Assembly: GCA_030180135.1 (NCBI GenBank)
Contig: CM058236.1
Coordinates: forward strand, 3,720,001 to 3,784,000
From: Orychophragmus violaceus
Taxonomy: Eukaryota > Streptophyta > Magnoliopsida > Brassicales > Brassicaceae
Direction: 5' to 3'
Length of the DNA: 64,000 nt
The number at the start of each line of letters is the position of its first letter. Within the stretch, counting starts at the first letter, position 1. Shown here piece by piece: positions 10,857 through 20,639 of the stretch. The translations under genes and the position numbers were made by a program. The notes beneath the pieces are model-generated. The model saw nothing but the letters and a program-made list of their open reading frames with translations, made no database searches and had not been told where the DNA came from.

Positions 10857-11561
10857 TGTAGGATCCTCCTAGGATCTAGGGTTTGATATATTGAATTTAC
10901 CAACCTCATTCTTACCTTGAACTGGCAGCGGAATGAATGGTGAACGATATCAGTAGCGACACAAGTGCCTCGCCTCTACCACGTACACACGCACACAAGC
11001 TGGAAACGGGATGCTAGTGCCGGATCTGTGGGATCTAAGAGTTTCTGGTGTTTCTGCTTTTCTGTCAGAGAGAAGAGAAGACGGCTAGGGCTCAGGTCGA
11101 CCATATAAGACCTTATATATCGACCTGGAAATGACATCACCAAACCGTCGGACAATCCCGGCTCGGTTACGTCATTAATCCGAAACATCAGTTTCGGAAC
11201 TCGATGTGCAACGATCGACACACTTACTGTGTCGATCGACACACCTCCACGAAAAGCCTGCATCGATCGACGCACTCATGCATCGATCGACACACATTGT
11301 AAAACTCTATGTAAATGTGTATCCAATACACATAAGTATGATCATTACCATAATGATCATTCCCACTTTCATGCTTCCAGTTTGCTTAGGTGTGTGACCC
11401 TATAGGATCATATAATACTGGCAGTAAGTCTACAACTTACAGACTGCAAGAGGCTTCTAGCAAAACATTGCAACCGCCCAGTATTATACGAATGTCTGAT
11501 CTCGACACACAACTATCATCAGGAGTGAGTACAAGTGTGATTTCAGGACACTATCCCAACA
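10857..11561 (-). repeat. 3' LTR of the nested copia
   Basis: Plus-strand ends are TGTAGGATCC and CCCAACA. It carries the perfect 16-bp palindrome TGTGTCGATCGACACA at 11228-11243 and two further CATCGATCGA copies by 11290. The adjoining polypurine tract, inverted, is at 11562-11572. Confidence 0.93.
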
Positions 11562-12383
11562 ATCTCCCACTTGTATTGGAATCATCAATTCCTATAATCC
11601 TTTTGTCTCTATATCTCGATTTGGCATAAGGCAAGATTGGTGTCATCCTTATTAAGCCAACATCGTGTTTATCGAACTCCTGATCTCATACTGAACATTA
11701 CAAACAACTGAACTACAGTTCATTTGAGTGCGGCCACACATTTTCTCAGTATTAAATCTTCGATAGGCCCTGAGATATTTATCTCCTGTTATTCAGGAGG
11801 GACAAATCCCATCTTGTTCCATCCCTGTTTCAACGCACACTTCATGATATACTTGAACAGTGCTGTTATTGTCGCCAATTACGGGTCGACGTTTGACAAA
11901 GTCAAAGTGTACCAATTCATATGCAAGAAAGCATGATGAACTCAGGTCTAAGGACTATACTCTATAGTCGTAATGAGAACCTCTTATGACACAGATATAA
12001 CTATCTTGTAGACTTCTCATTAGCGGGTCATGTCCGATCATATGTTCACTAACATATATCTATGCGACTGACTGCGATAATCATATCATTGGCTCCATGA
12101 AACTTAGCCAACAGTCACCTCACAATCTAGTCTCTAACGGTTGTCAGTGTCCCAATTCTACAACCTCGACTAGGGACAAAACATAATTTATTAACTTATA
12201 GGGTTTCATGATCAAGTCCTCAACTTGATGACCTATAATATGTCATAAACCTATTTTGGGACCATTATTTAGATCACAATAAATAATGCTGAAATCAAAT
12301 TTCATTAAACACTTCTAAAAGAATGTTTACAAGAGCATCTTATTATAACTAAAATAAAACCAAAACTCCCACTAGAATCAGGA

Positions 12384-13886
12384 TTACATCTTAAGATCTC
12401 TAATGCCTACAGCAGTCGTATGACTCTCATGCTTAGGCCTTGGGAGTGACTTAGTTAGAGGATCAGCGACATTCTCGTCTGTCGGAACTCGGCTGATCTT
12501 CACATCACCTCTATTGACGATATCTCGAATCAGGTGATATCTCCTCTCCACGTGTTTGGACTTCTGGTGTGACCTTGGTTCTTTTGCCTGAGAAATGGCT
12601 CCGTTGTTATCACAAAACAAAGCCACTGGCTCCAAGATACTAGGAACCACACCAAGTTCAGTCATGAACTTCTTGACCCAAACAGCTTCCTTTGCCGCTT
12701 CTGAAGCAGCAACATATTCAGCTTCCGTTGTGGAATCAGCTATGGTATTCTGCTTAGAGCTCTTCCAGCTCACTGCACCGCCATTTAGACAGAAGACATA
12801 TCCAGATTGTGATCGGAAATCGTCTCTGTCTGTCTGAAAGCTCGCATCGGTGAATCCATTCACCACAAGTTCTTTACTTCCTCCATACACAAGGAATTTA
12901 TCCTTAGTATGTCTCAAATACTTGAGAATATTCTTGACAGCTGTCCAGTGAACTTCACCTGGATCAGATTGGTATCTACTCGTCATGCTTAACGCGTAAG
13001 CTACATATGGACGAGTGCAGAGCATGGCATACATAATAGATCCTATTGCAGAAGCATAAGGAATCCTATTCATGCGCTCTCGCTCAGCAAGTGTCGTCGG
13101 ACACTGCTTCTTGCTGAGACTCATGCCATGAGACATTGGTATGAAGCCCTTCTTGGAATCTTGCATCCTGAATCTGTGCAACACCTTATCAATATAAGTG
13201 TCCTGGCACAATCCAATCAGCCTATTCAATCTATCTCTGTAGATTCTGATTCCAAGAATGTATGCGGCTTCTCCCATGTCTTTCATGGAAAAACAACTTC
13301 CGAGCCAAGTCTTAACAGACTGAAGCAACGGAACGTCATTACCGAGGAGGAGTATGTCATCGACATACAGTACAAGAAACGCAATTTTGCTCCGACTAGT
13401 CTTCTTGTAAACACATGGTTCCTCTTCGTTCTTGATGAAACCAAATTGTTTAACTGATTCATCAAAACGAAGATTCCAACTCCGTGATGCTTGCTTCAAT
13501 CCATAAATGGATTTATGAAGCTTGCATACCTTCCCAGCGTTCTCAGGATCGACAAAACCTTCAGGCTGTGTCATATACACATCCTCTTCCAGAATACCAT
13601 TCAGGAATGCGGTTTTGACATCCATTTGCCAAATCTCATAGTCATAATGAGCAGCAATCGCTAGAAGAATCCGAATGGATTTAAGCATTGCGACTGGGGA
13701 ATAGGTTTCATCATAGTCAATACCATGAATTTGCTTGAAACCTTTAACCACCAACCTCGCTTTGTAAATCTGTACATTTCCATCCACGTCAATCTTCTTC
13801 TTGAAGATCCATTTACACTCAATGGCTTTTGCACCATTAGGTAAATCGACCAAGGACCATACTTGGTTTTCTGACATGGATCCCAT
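12384..13886 (-). CDS. Copia RT and RNase H segment (separated by frameshift)
   Basis: This 500-residue frame covers the reverse transcriptase from KAIECKWIFKKK through the catalytic FLVLYVDDILLLGND and the RNase H blocks TDASFQTDRDD, STTEAEYVAAS and CDNNGAI. It ends DPLTKSLPRPK. Catalytic residues look intact. It overlaps the upstream frame at 13661-13886 in another register, because a frameshift near 13900 in the linker between integrase and RT detaches it from gag-pol. An RDP to RPY change (CTRPYVAYA) differs from the intact relative. Confidence 0.9.
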   Translation of the reverse strand: MGSMSENQVWSLVDLPNGAKAIECKWIFKKKIDVDGNVQIYKARLVVKGFKQIHGIDYDETYSPVAMLKSIRILLAIAAHYDYEIWQMDVKTAFLNGILEEDVYMTQPEGFVDPENAGKVCKLHKSIYGLKQASRSWNLRFDESVKQFGFIKNEEEPCVYKKTSRSKIAFLVLYVDDILLLGNDVPLLQSVKTWLGSCFSMKDMGEAAYILGIRIYRDRLNRLIGLCQDTYIDKVLHRFRMQDSKKGFIPMSHGMSLSKKQCPTTLAERERMNRIPYASAIGSIMYAMLCTRPYVAYALSMTSRYQSDPGEVHWTAVKNILKYLRHTKDKFLVYGGSKELVVNGFTDASFQTDRDDFRSQSGYVFCLNGGAVSWKSSKQNTIADSTTEAEYVAASEAAKEAVWVKKFMTELGVVPSILEPVALFCDNNGAISQAKEPRSHQKSKHVERRYHLIRDIVNRGDVKISRVPTDENVADPLTKSLPRPKHESHTTAVGIRDLKM

Positions 13887-15925
13887 TTCGGACTTAGAGG
13901 CTCCAAGCCATTTTCGGAGTCCGGGCCCATCATCGCTTCCGCGAAGGTCGCTGGTTCGTCACTATCAATGATCATCAGATCATTTGAATCGGTCACGAGA
14001 AATCCATAGTATCTCTCGGGTTCGTGACGGATCCTTCCGGATCTGCGAACTTCAGGCTCCACAGGCGCCGGTTCCACAGAACTTTGTGGATCCAACTGCT
14101 GCTCTTCCTCAGCAGGTTGAGCAGTCTCATGTGCATCTCGAATTTCTTCAAGATGTACTTTACTCCGTCTGTTTTTCTTAGAGAGAAACTCCCTCTCAAG
14201 AAAAGAACAGTCCCGAGCAACAAATACTTTGTTCTCAGATTGTTTGTAAAAGTAGTATGCCTTGGTTTCCCTAGGATAACCAACGAAGTAGCATTTATCT
14301 GATTTGGGTGCAAGCTTGTCAGAGATTAAACGTTTGACATAAGCTTCACAACCCCAAATCCTCAGGAAAGACAGACTAGGAACATTCCCAGTCCACAGTT
14401 CATGTGGTGTCTTTTCCACTGATTTAGATGGTACCCTATTTAGTGTAAACGCAGACGTTTCTAGAGCGTATCCCCAAAAGGATAATGGAAGATTTGAATG
14501 ACTCATCATAGACCGAACCATATCCAATAAGGTTCGATTCCTCCTCTCCGACACTCCATTCCATTGTGGTGTACCAGGAGGAGTGAGTTGTGAAATAATT
14601 CCACACTCGCTCAGATAGTCGCTGAATTCTTGACTCAAGTATTCTCCTCCGCGATCCGATCGCAGAACTTTGATACTTTTGCCAAGTTGATTCTGTACTT
14701 CATTCTTGAATTTCTTGAATCTATCAAAGGATTCTGACTTGTGTCTCATCAAATAGACATAGCCATACCTACTGAAATCATCAGTGAAGGTAATGAAGTA
14801 CTTGTAATTTCCTCTTGCAACAGTACTCATCCGCCCACATACATCAGTATGAACAAGGCCCAATAAGTCACTGGCCCTTTCATTTGGTTTGTTGAAAGGG
14901 GCTCTAGCCATTTTGCCTATCAAACAAAATTCGCATTTCTCACATGATTCAAAATCAAATGAGCCCATAAGCCCATTTCTATGGAGCTTTTGGATGTGTT
15001 TCTCATTTATGTGGCCCAAACGACAATGCCATAAGAAAGTCGGGTTTTCGTCATTGGACTTAAACCGCTTTGTATTTATGTTAAAGACAGGCATTTCTTG
15101 GTTTAAAACATATAACCCATTATCTAATGGGGAGCTACCATAAAACGTACCATCACGATTAAAAGAACAAACTTTATTCTTAACAGCAAAATCAAAACCT
15201 TCCAAATCCAAAACGGAAACTGAAATTATGTTTCTGCTTATCGCAGGTACAAAGTAGCAAATATTTAATATTAAAACCATGCCCGATGGTAAGGACAACT
15301 CGTAGGTGCCTACGGCCAGTGCAGCAACCTTAGCTCCATTCCCGACCCGTAGCTCCACTTGTCCTTTCTTCAGCGTCCTACTGTTTCTTATTGCCTGCAC
15401 ATCAGTACAAATATGAGCACCGCAGCCGGTATCCAATACCCACGAAGTAGAACTAGAAGACATAACATTAAGTTCAATAACATAAATACCTGAGTCAGAC
15501 GCATCATACGTCTTCTTCAGCTTCTTGTAATCTTCCATGAACTTCTTGCAGTCTCTCTTCCAATGCCCTAACTGCTTGCAGTAGTTGCATTTATCCTCAG
15601 GAGAAGGCCCGGATTTGGGCTTCGGCTTGGGCTTGTCCTGACTTTCAGTCTGGACAACTTTGGCCTTTCCCTTATCCTTCTTAGGTTTCTTAAACCTTTT
15701 ACCCCTTTGTACCATAAGTACACTGGGAGTTGCCTTCTTGAGATTCGGCTCTGCTGTCTTCAGCATGCCGTGCAACTCAGTCAATGTCTTAGTCATGTTT
15801 TGCATGTTGTAGTTCATGATGAACTGATCAAAACACGACGGCAAAGACTGCAGAATCATGTCAGTGGCTAGCTCCTGGCTAATAGCACAATCCAGTTTCC
15901 CCAGGTTATCAATGTAACCCATCAT
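13661..15925 (-). CDS. Copia gag C-terminus, protease and integrase (frameshifted pol)
   Basis: In order: gag C-terminal part, CCHC zinc knuckle CNYCKQLGHWKRDCKK, protease WVLDTGCGAHICT, GAG-pre-integrase WHCRLGHINEKHI, and integrase with HTDVCG, RSDRGGEY and NGVSERRNRTLLD. At its start a 2-bp loss relative to the intact element separates it from the gag N-terminus. After about 13900 the frame runs into unrelated sequence while the true RT frame continues in 12384-13886. The protein could not be made as one gag-pol without suppression of both breaks. Confidence 0.9.
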   Translation of the reverse strand: MMGYIDNLGKLDCAISQELATDMILQSLPSCFDQFIMNYNMQNMTKTLTELHGMLKTAEPNLKKATPSVLMVQRGKRFKKPKKDKGKAKVVQTESQDKPKPKPKSGPSPEDKCNYCKQLGHWKRDCKKFMEDYKKLKKTYDASDSGIYVIELNVMSSSSTSWVLDTGCGAHICTDVQAIRNSRTLKKGQVELRVGNGAKVAALAVGTYELSLPSGMVLILNICYFVPAISRNIISVSVLDLEGFDFAVKNKVCSFNRDGTFYGSSPLDNGLYVLNQEMPVFNINTKRFKSNDENPTFLWHCRLGHINEKHIQKLHRNGLMGSFDFESCEKCEFCLIGKMARAPFNKPNERASDLLGLVHTDVCGRMSTVARGNYKYFITFTDDFSRYGYVYLMRHKSESFDRFKKFKNEVQNQLGKSIKVLRSDRGGEYLSQEFSDYLSECGIISQLTPPGTPQWNGVSERRNRTLLDMVRSMMSHSNLPLSFWGYALETSAFTLNRVPSKSVEKTPHELWTGNVPSLSFLRIWGCEAYVKRLISDKLAPKSDKCYFVGYPRETKAYYFYKQSENKVFVARDCSFLEREFLSKKNRRSKVHLEEIRDAHETAQPAEEEQQLDPQSSVEPAPVEPEVRRSGRIRHEPERYYGFLVTDSNDLMIIDSDEPATFAEAMMGPDSENGLEPLSPKWDPCQKTKYGPWSIYLMVQKPLSVNGSSRRRLTWMEMYRFTKRGWWLKVSSKFMVLTMMKPIPQSQCLNPFGFF

Positions 15926-16347
15926 TTAAGGACATGAGGACTTACTGGACTGTCCTTAGCCAGCTTGCAATCCATGAGAGATTTAACCGTCTGGTATCTC
16001 TCTATGCGAGCTTGCTCCTGAAACAAAGCTTTCAGGCTGTTAATCATCTCAATGGGTGACATCACGTTCTCATATTGCTTCTGCAGCTCAGAGTTCATAG
16101 TCACCAGCATTAGACAATTAACATCTTTGACATCAGCTGAATGCTTATCCCAAGCATTCTTTTCTGTCTGCGGGGCATTGGAACGTGGCCTCTCGGTGAG
16201 AACTCTTTCAAGGACATATTCCTTGTTCTCCTGCCTGAGAATTATTCTCAGGTTCCGACACCATTCCAAGAAATTAGATCCATTTAACTTGTCCTTCTCA
16301 AGGACGAATCTTAGTGAGAAAGTGTTGATGTGATTTGAGACAGACAT
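15922..16347 (-). CDS. Copia gag N-terminus (truncated by frameshift)
   Basis: The frame starts MSVSNHINTFSLRFVLEKDK and contains LNGSNFLEWCRNLRIILRQE and CLMLVTMNSELQKQYE. This is the N-terminal gag domain of this copia family, matching residues 1-140 of the intact relative. It stops right after SPHVLK because two bases are missing compared with the intact element. Gag forms the virus-like particle. Confidence 0.88.
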   Translation of the reverse strand: MSVSNHINTFSLRFVLEKDKLNGSNFLEWCRNLRIILRQENKEYVLERVLTERPRSNAPQTEKNAWDKHSADVKDVNCLMLVTMNSELQKQYENVMSPIEMINSLKALFQEQARIERYQTVKSLMDCKLAKDSPVSPHVLK

Positions 16348-16969
16348 AGCTGTAATTTAAAAGAGGTAGATTTTAGTTATAATGCTCAAGAAATGAGAAA
16401 TCTTATCTAATAAGAAAAACTCGCATTGTATTCAAAACTATGTTTCCTCGGATGAATACAATGAGCCAAGACCCTCAGATTACTAAAATTCGAGTGGGCG
16501 ACTCGCCGTTACTCAAATTTTAGCTATCTAGGTAAGCAAATCATTGCTAATTGTACTCAGTACAACTCTTGGTCGTGGATAAGATAAACTATGTCCAATC
16601 CACTCTGATGTCTCTGGGCCCAGAACTTCTGACAGCCCAGTCAAGTAAAACCAATCCATTTTCTGTCTTTTGATCACTGACAGTTGCACTGCAAGTCTGT
16701 CAATGATCACCTGCCTTACTCACGTTGCAGTGGATATCGAGGACTCCAAGATTATCCAACAAACGACACGAGTCTTGACAGTAGACAAGATCGGGCAAGA
16801 CATCAAGATCACTTGATATTTAGTTGAGGAAAGGAACTATTTAATCTTGATGCATATCCAATATACATCCAAGAAGTTATTAATTAAATTAAAACATTCA
16901 GTTTTATCAAGTTTAGGTTTTTATTTGATTTGGTAATCGCAACTAGAGGTCCAACCCCTGAGTCTGCGA

Positions 16970-17330
16970 GTTGTGTGTCGATCGACGCATCCTTGCATCG
17001 ATCGACGCATCCTAACCACAATCAAAATTGGTTTCCGGTTCAATCCAATTCAACCGAAACCAACCAACTGAATCGATCGTTGCACCCAGTGCGTCGATCG
17101 ATACCGTGCGAGTTTTCGCGGTGCATCGATCGACACAAGCTTAGTGTCGATCAACACTGTGCGACAAACCCTAAAGTTATTTGCGAGTTTTCGCTCTGTG
17201 TCGATCGATACACGCTTTGCACCGATCGACACGCTGCGACAAACCCTAAAAGGTTTACGTGTTTTCGCTCTGCATCGATCGACACACGCTTTGTGTCGAT
17301 CGACACACTGCGAAAAACACAGGTATCGAA
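16970..17330 (-). repeat. TCGATCGA dyad array in the copia leader
   Basis: The untranslated leader between primer-binding site and gag holds about ten TCGATCGA or one-mismatch copies, often inside TGTGTCGATCGACAC palindromes. The words GCGACAAACCCTAAA and GAGTTTTCGC(T) repeat with a period near 75 bp. Comparable arrays occur in the leader of the intact relative (53800-54105) and in LTRs of the family. Confidence 0.85.
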
Positions 17331-17455
17331 TTTCCAACAGAAGCTTTTAATCCGAGATTAACACTTGAAAACACGATTTCAGCAGGCAATAATCAATTCA
17401 ACAAACCCAGTTTTCGAATTAATTGCACCAGATTCAATAGTCTAAACCCTAACAT

Positions 17456-17467
17456 GCTCTGATACCA
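17456..17467 (-). other. Primer-binding site of the nested copia
   Basis: The reverse complement reads TGGTATCAGAGC, the usual initiator tRNA-Met complementary site of plant copia elements, one base from the end of the 5' LTR at 17469. Confidence 0.9.
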
Positions 17468-17468
17468 C

Positions 17469-18175
17469 TGTAGGATCCTCCTAGGATCTAGGGTTTGATA
17501 TATTGAATTTACCAACCTCGTTCTTACCTTGAACTGGCAGCGGAATGAATGGTGAACGAGATCAGTAGCGACACAAGTGCCTCGCCTCTACCACGTACAC
17601 ACGCACACAAGCTGGAAACGGGATGCTAGTGCCGGATCTGTGGGATCTAAGAGTTTCTGGTGTTTCTGCTTTTCTGTTAGAGAGAAGAGAAGACGGCTAG
17701 GGTTCAGGTTGACCATATAAGACCTTATATATCGACCTGGAAATGACATCACCAAACCGTCGGACAATCCCGTCTCGGTTACGTCATTAATCCGAAACAT
17801 CAGTTTCGGAACCCGGTATGCAATGATCGACACACTTACTGTGTCGATCGACACACCTCCATGAAAAGCATGCATCGATCGACGCACTCATGCATCGATC
17901 GACACACACATTGTAAAACTCTATGTAAATGTGTATCCAATACACATAAGCATGATCATTACCATAATGATCATTCCCACTTTCATGCTTCCAGTTTGCT
18001 TAGGTGTGTGACCCTATAGGATCATATAATACTGACAGTAAGTCTACAACTTACAGACTGCAATAGGCTTCTAGCAAAACATTGCAACCGCCCAGTATTA
18101 TACGAATGTCTGATCTCGACACACAACTATCATCAGGAGTGAGTACAAGTGTGATTTCAGGACACTATCCCAACA
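17469..18175 (-). repeat. 5' LTR of the nested copia
   Basis: Partner of 10857-11561, 707 bp, the same TG...CA ends, about 2 percent diverged. It is followed by the duplicated ATGTT at 18176-18180 and then by CACTA subterminal sequence. Confidence 0.93.
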
Positions 18176-18180
18176 ATGTT

Positions 18181-18640
18181 GTCATCAAATAGTTGTTAAA
18201 TTAGGTGACCACTAGGCGATTAATATGTGAATGTATTGTATAGTCAGAAAGTAGTCGTAAATAGTAGCCACTATGTAGCGACTGGGTTACGACCATTTTA
18301 ACTACTATCCCGCGACTAATCTGAAAATCCATATACGATTATGGTAATGATCTCGTCACTATGTGGTGACTATTATGTGACTGACTAGTAAAGTCACGAT
18401 TTAGTCGTAGACTATGGTGACGTTTTGGCGACTGTTTATTGACTAATTTACCGATTATATGACGACTAACTTGGCGACGGTGTAATGACTAAATAACGAT
18501 TATTAAGCGACTATTCGGAAAATCCAGATTCGCTGATGGTAAATATTTAGCGATTAGTTTGTGCGTGTAGTGCGAATAATTGACGATTGTTTAGTGGCTT
18601 TTATTCGTAGCACTAAGATTTTGGATTAATTTCATTTTTG
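18181..18640. repeat. Left subterminal repeat region of the CACTA element (second part)
   Basis: Continuation of 10591-10856 after the copia. Dense GTCGTA, GCGACTA and TGACTA motifs in both orientations run to about 18610. No coding potential. Confidence 0.75.
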
Positions 18641-20639
18641 ATTTGGTAATCGGTGATACCGTAATTTGAATGGTACAACAAACATAACAAACACTTGCAT
18701 CAAAAATAACATTGGTAACATGTAGACACATATGACCTACATACGCAAACTCCAGCATTTAGGAGTTGACAAATCATATACCAATAAATTAACAAGTGCA
18801 AGAGACAGTGATAGAGTAACCTACGAATCAGATGGTATTGTTGTCTTACTTTGAGCTTCCTTCAGTTGCTCTTGGTGGGCGACAATGCTAAAAAGTGTTT
18901 GGGCTACTTGTGCTTGCGCATTAAAATATTAGCTATCAGGCTTTCGACTCCATGAGGATTTACTCATCGATCCTTCTCAGTGGCCTGTGACAATTACAGA
19001 CAGTAAGAGAAAAAAAATTAAATAAAGATCGTGAGATGAATTTATAAACATGGATTGTTAAAAAAATTACTTTACCTGAGAAAAGATGCTGTTATATTCA
19101 ACTGTTGATATCTCACGAGGTCACAGTTCTTTGCAGTGCTTCTGCAGTCCTTTGTGATGCTGACCATGTCTTTCATACGTCGTTGATAGATCTCCTCAAA
19201 AAATGTTTTAGAAGAAAGTTATGTGAGGTTTGGGAACGCCTAAAATGATACAAAAAATATCTTGTAAGCGCTCAGACACTCGAACTTAGCATAACACATT
19301 AATGAGATAAGTAGAGATTGGTATCTTCAATTGCATGCTAACTATAAGAATAACATCATAACCATCAGACTCTAACTCCTCAAACACTCATTAAAAAAAC
19401 AACCATATTACCCAGACTGTGGAATATAGGAGTCATTTACAACCTGTAGAATCAAAATTAATTGTAAACAAATAATCAGATTCCGAGCTCGTCCCATTTG
19501 AAAAGATAATCAAAGCAGAAGGAAACTAACAATATAGATACCTGTACCTGTAGGCATCGATTCACGGATGGTTTCATGATTTAGATATTCAAGGAAGAAT
19601 TTGAGAGAGTCGATAGGGTTTCCGCCAAAGTTAGCTATGAAATGGAAAGCTTCGAATAAGAGATTCGAAGAAGAGATATCAGGTTGAGATGGGCTGGCGT
19701 AGAAGAGGATTCGTGGAGAGATTAGAGAGATGAATCGAAGGAGATTTCTGAAAAGGGGAAGAACAAAAGAAAATCAGGGTTTGACGTATTTGAGGATTTC
19801 TCGGCCTTTTGTCGAAAATTCTTGGGTATAGGCGGGTAATTGAAATGTTTTGGGCTATAAAATTGAGTTTAGGTTTCCCGGATTAATTTGGTAAATATTT
19901 TGAATTTTTCCCCACTTGTAGGCGTAACGTGGTCGTAAGTTCTTTCTTAAATATGATGACATGTTCTTCTGTTTTCCTTTTGTTTGGTTCTGTGTCGACC
20001 TCCAGAGTCATGCATGAATAACACCAGAACCAGTATTCTCCTCTAGATAAAGTCACCTACGAGTCTTGCAAGGTCAAACGACCAAATGATCTTTCGCCGT
20101 CAAACACTTGGCGACGAGATGATTGTTCGAGATTGATTCCTTTGGGTCACTTTATCTTGAGGAGAACATTGGTTCAGGTGTTGATTTCATAACAGTTCCT
20201 ATCTCATCGATGGCCTTACTGGGAGAAGACAACTCAATTGTCAATCGAGATAGAGGTTCGGTTTCTGGCGGAAAGAAACCGATATCACAACTCATGCTTC
20301 GGCTTTGGAAGAACTTGTCTTTTAAGAAATTAGTTTAGCTCTAATTATTTTCTTAGTTCGACTTGTAATATTAGTATTTGAGGTATTCCACTCAATTCCT
20401 ATATTATCATTCCATTTGATATTCTTCTTGTCTTTCATTTTTGTGATTTATAGTGGAATATTGTGGGACCGATAAATTGGGAGTAATTTAAATCTAATAA
20501 CCATTCTAGTAAAAAAAATATTAATCTAATAATACCTGCCAAAACAAGAAACATTATCGCGCCTAAACCAAGTTATTTAAGTAAATTATCATAAACCGAA
20601 AGAATACCTTGACCATAATAACCTCGACAAAGTCAACAT
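18641..20639. other. CACTA interior, coding content unresolved
   Basis: About 2 kb without a recognised protein domain. By position it could hold a decayed TNPA-like gene. Purine-rich minus-strand-UTR-like sequence occurs near 19640-19770. A plus-strand open frame of 71 codons (20123-20338, ending LMLRLWKNLSFKKLV) has coding-like composition but I do not recognise it. It may be another captured exon. Confidence 0.35.

Larger units (their letters stand above)
10857..18175 (-). mobile_element. Full-length but defective Ty1/copia element, minus strand
   Basis: Bounded by LTRs 10857-11561 and 17469-18175 and flanked by ATGTT (10852-10856 and 18176-18180). On the minus strand the order is 5' LTR, primer-binding site (17456-17467), leader with TCGATCGA repeats, gag, protease, integrase, RT, RNase H, polypurine tract, 3' LTR. 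It belongs to the same family as 1-2030 and 52926-60751. The LTRs differ at about 15 of 705 sites by my reading plus a 2-bp indel, so it is older than the element at 52926. Two frameshifts in gag-pol make it non-autonomous. Confidence 0.95.
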
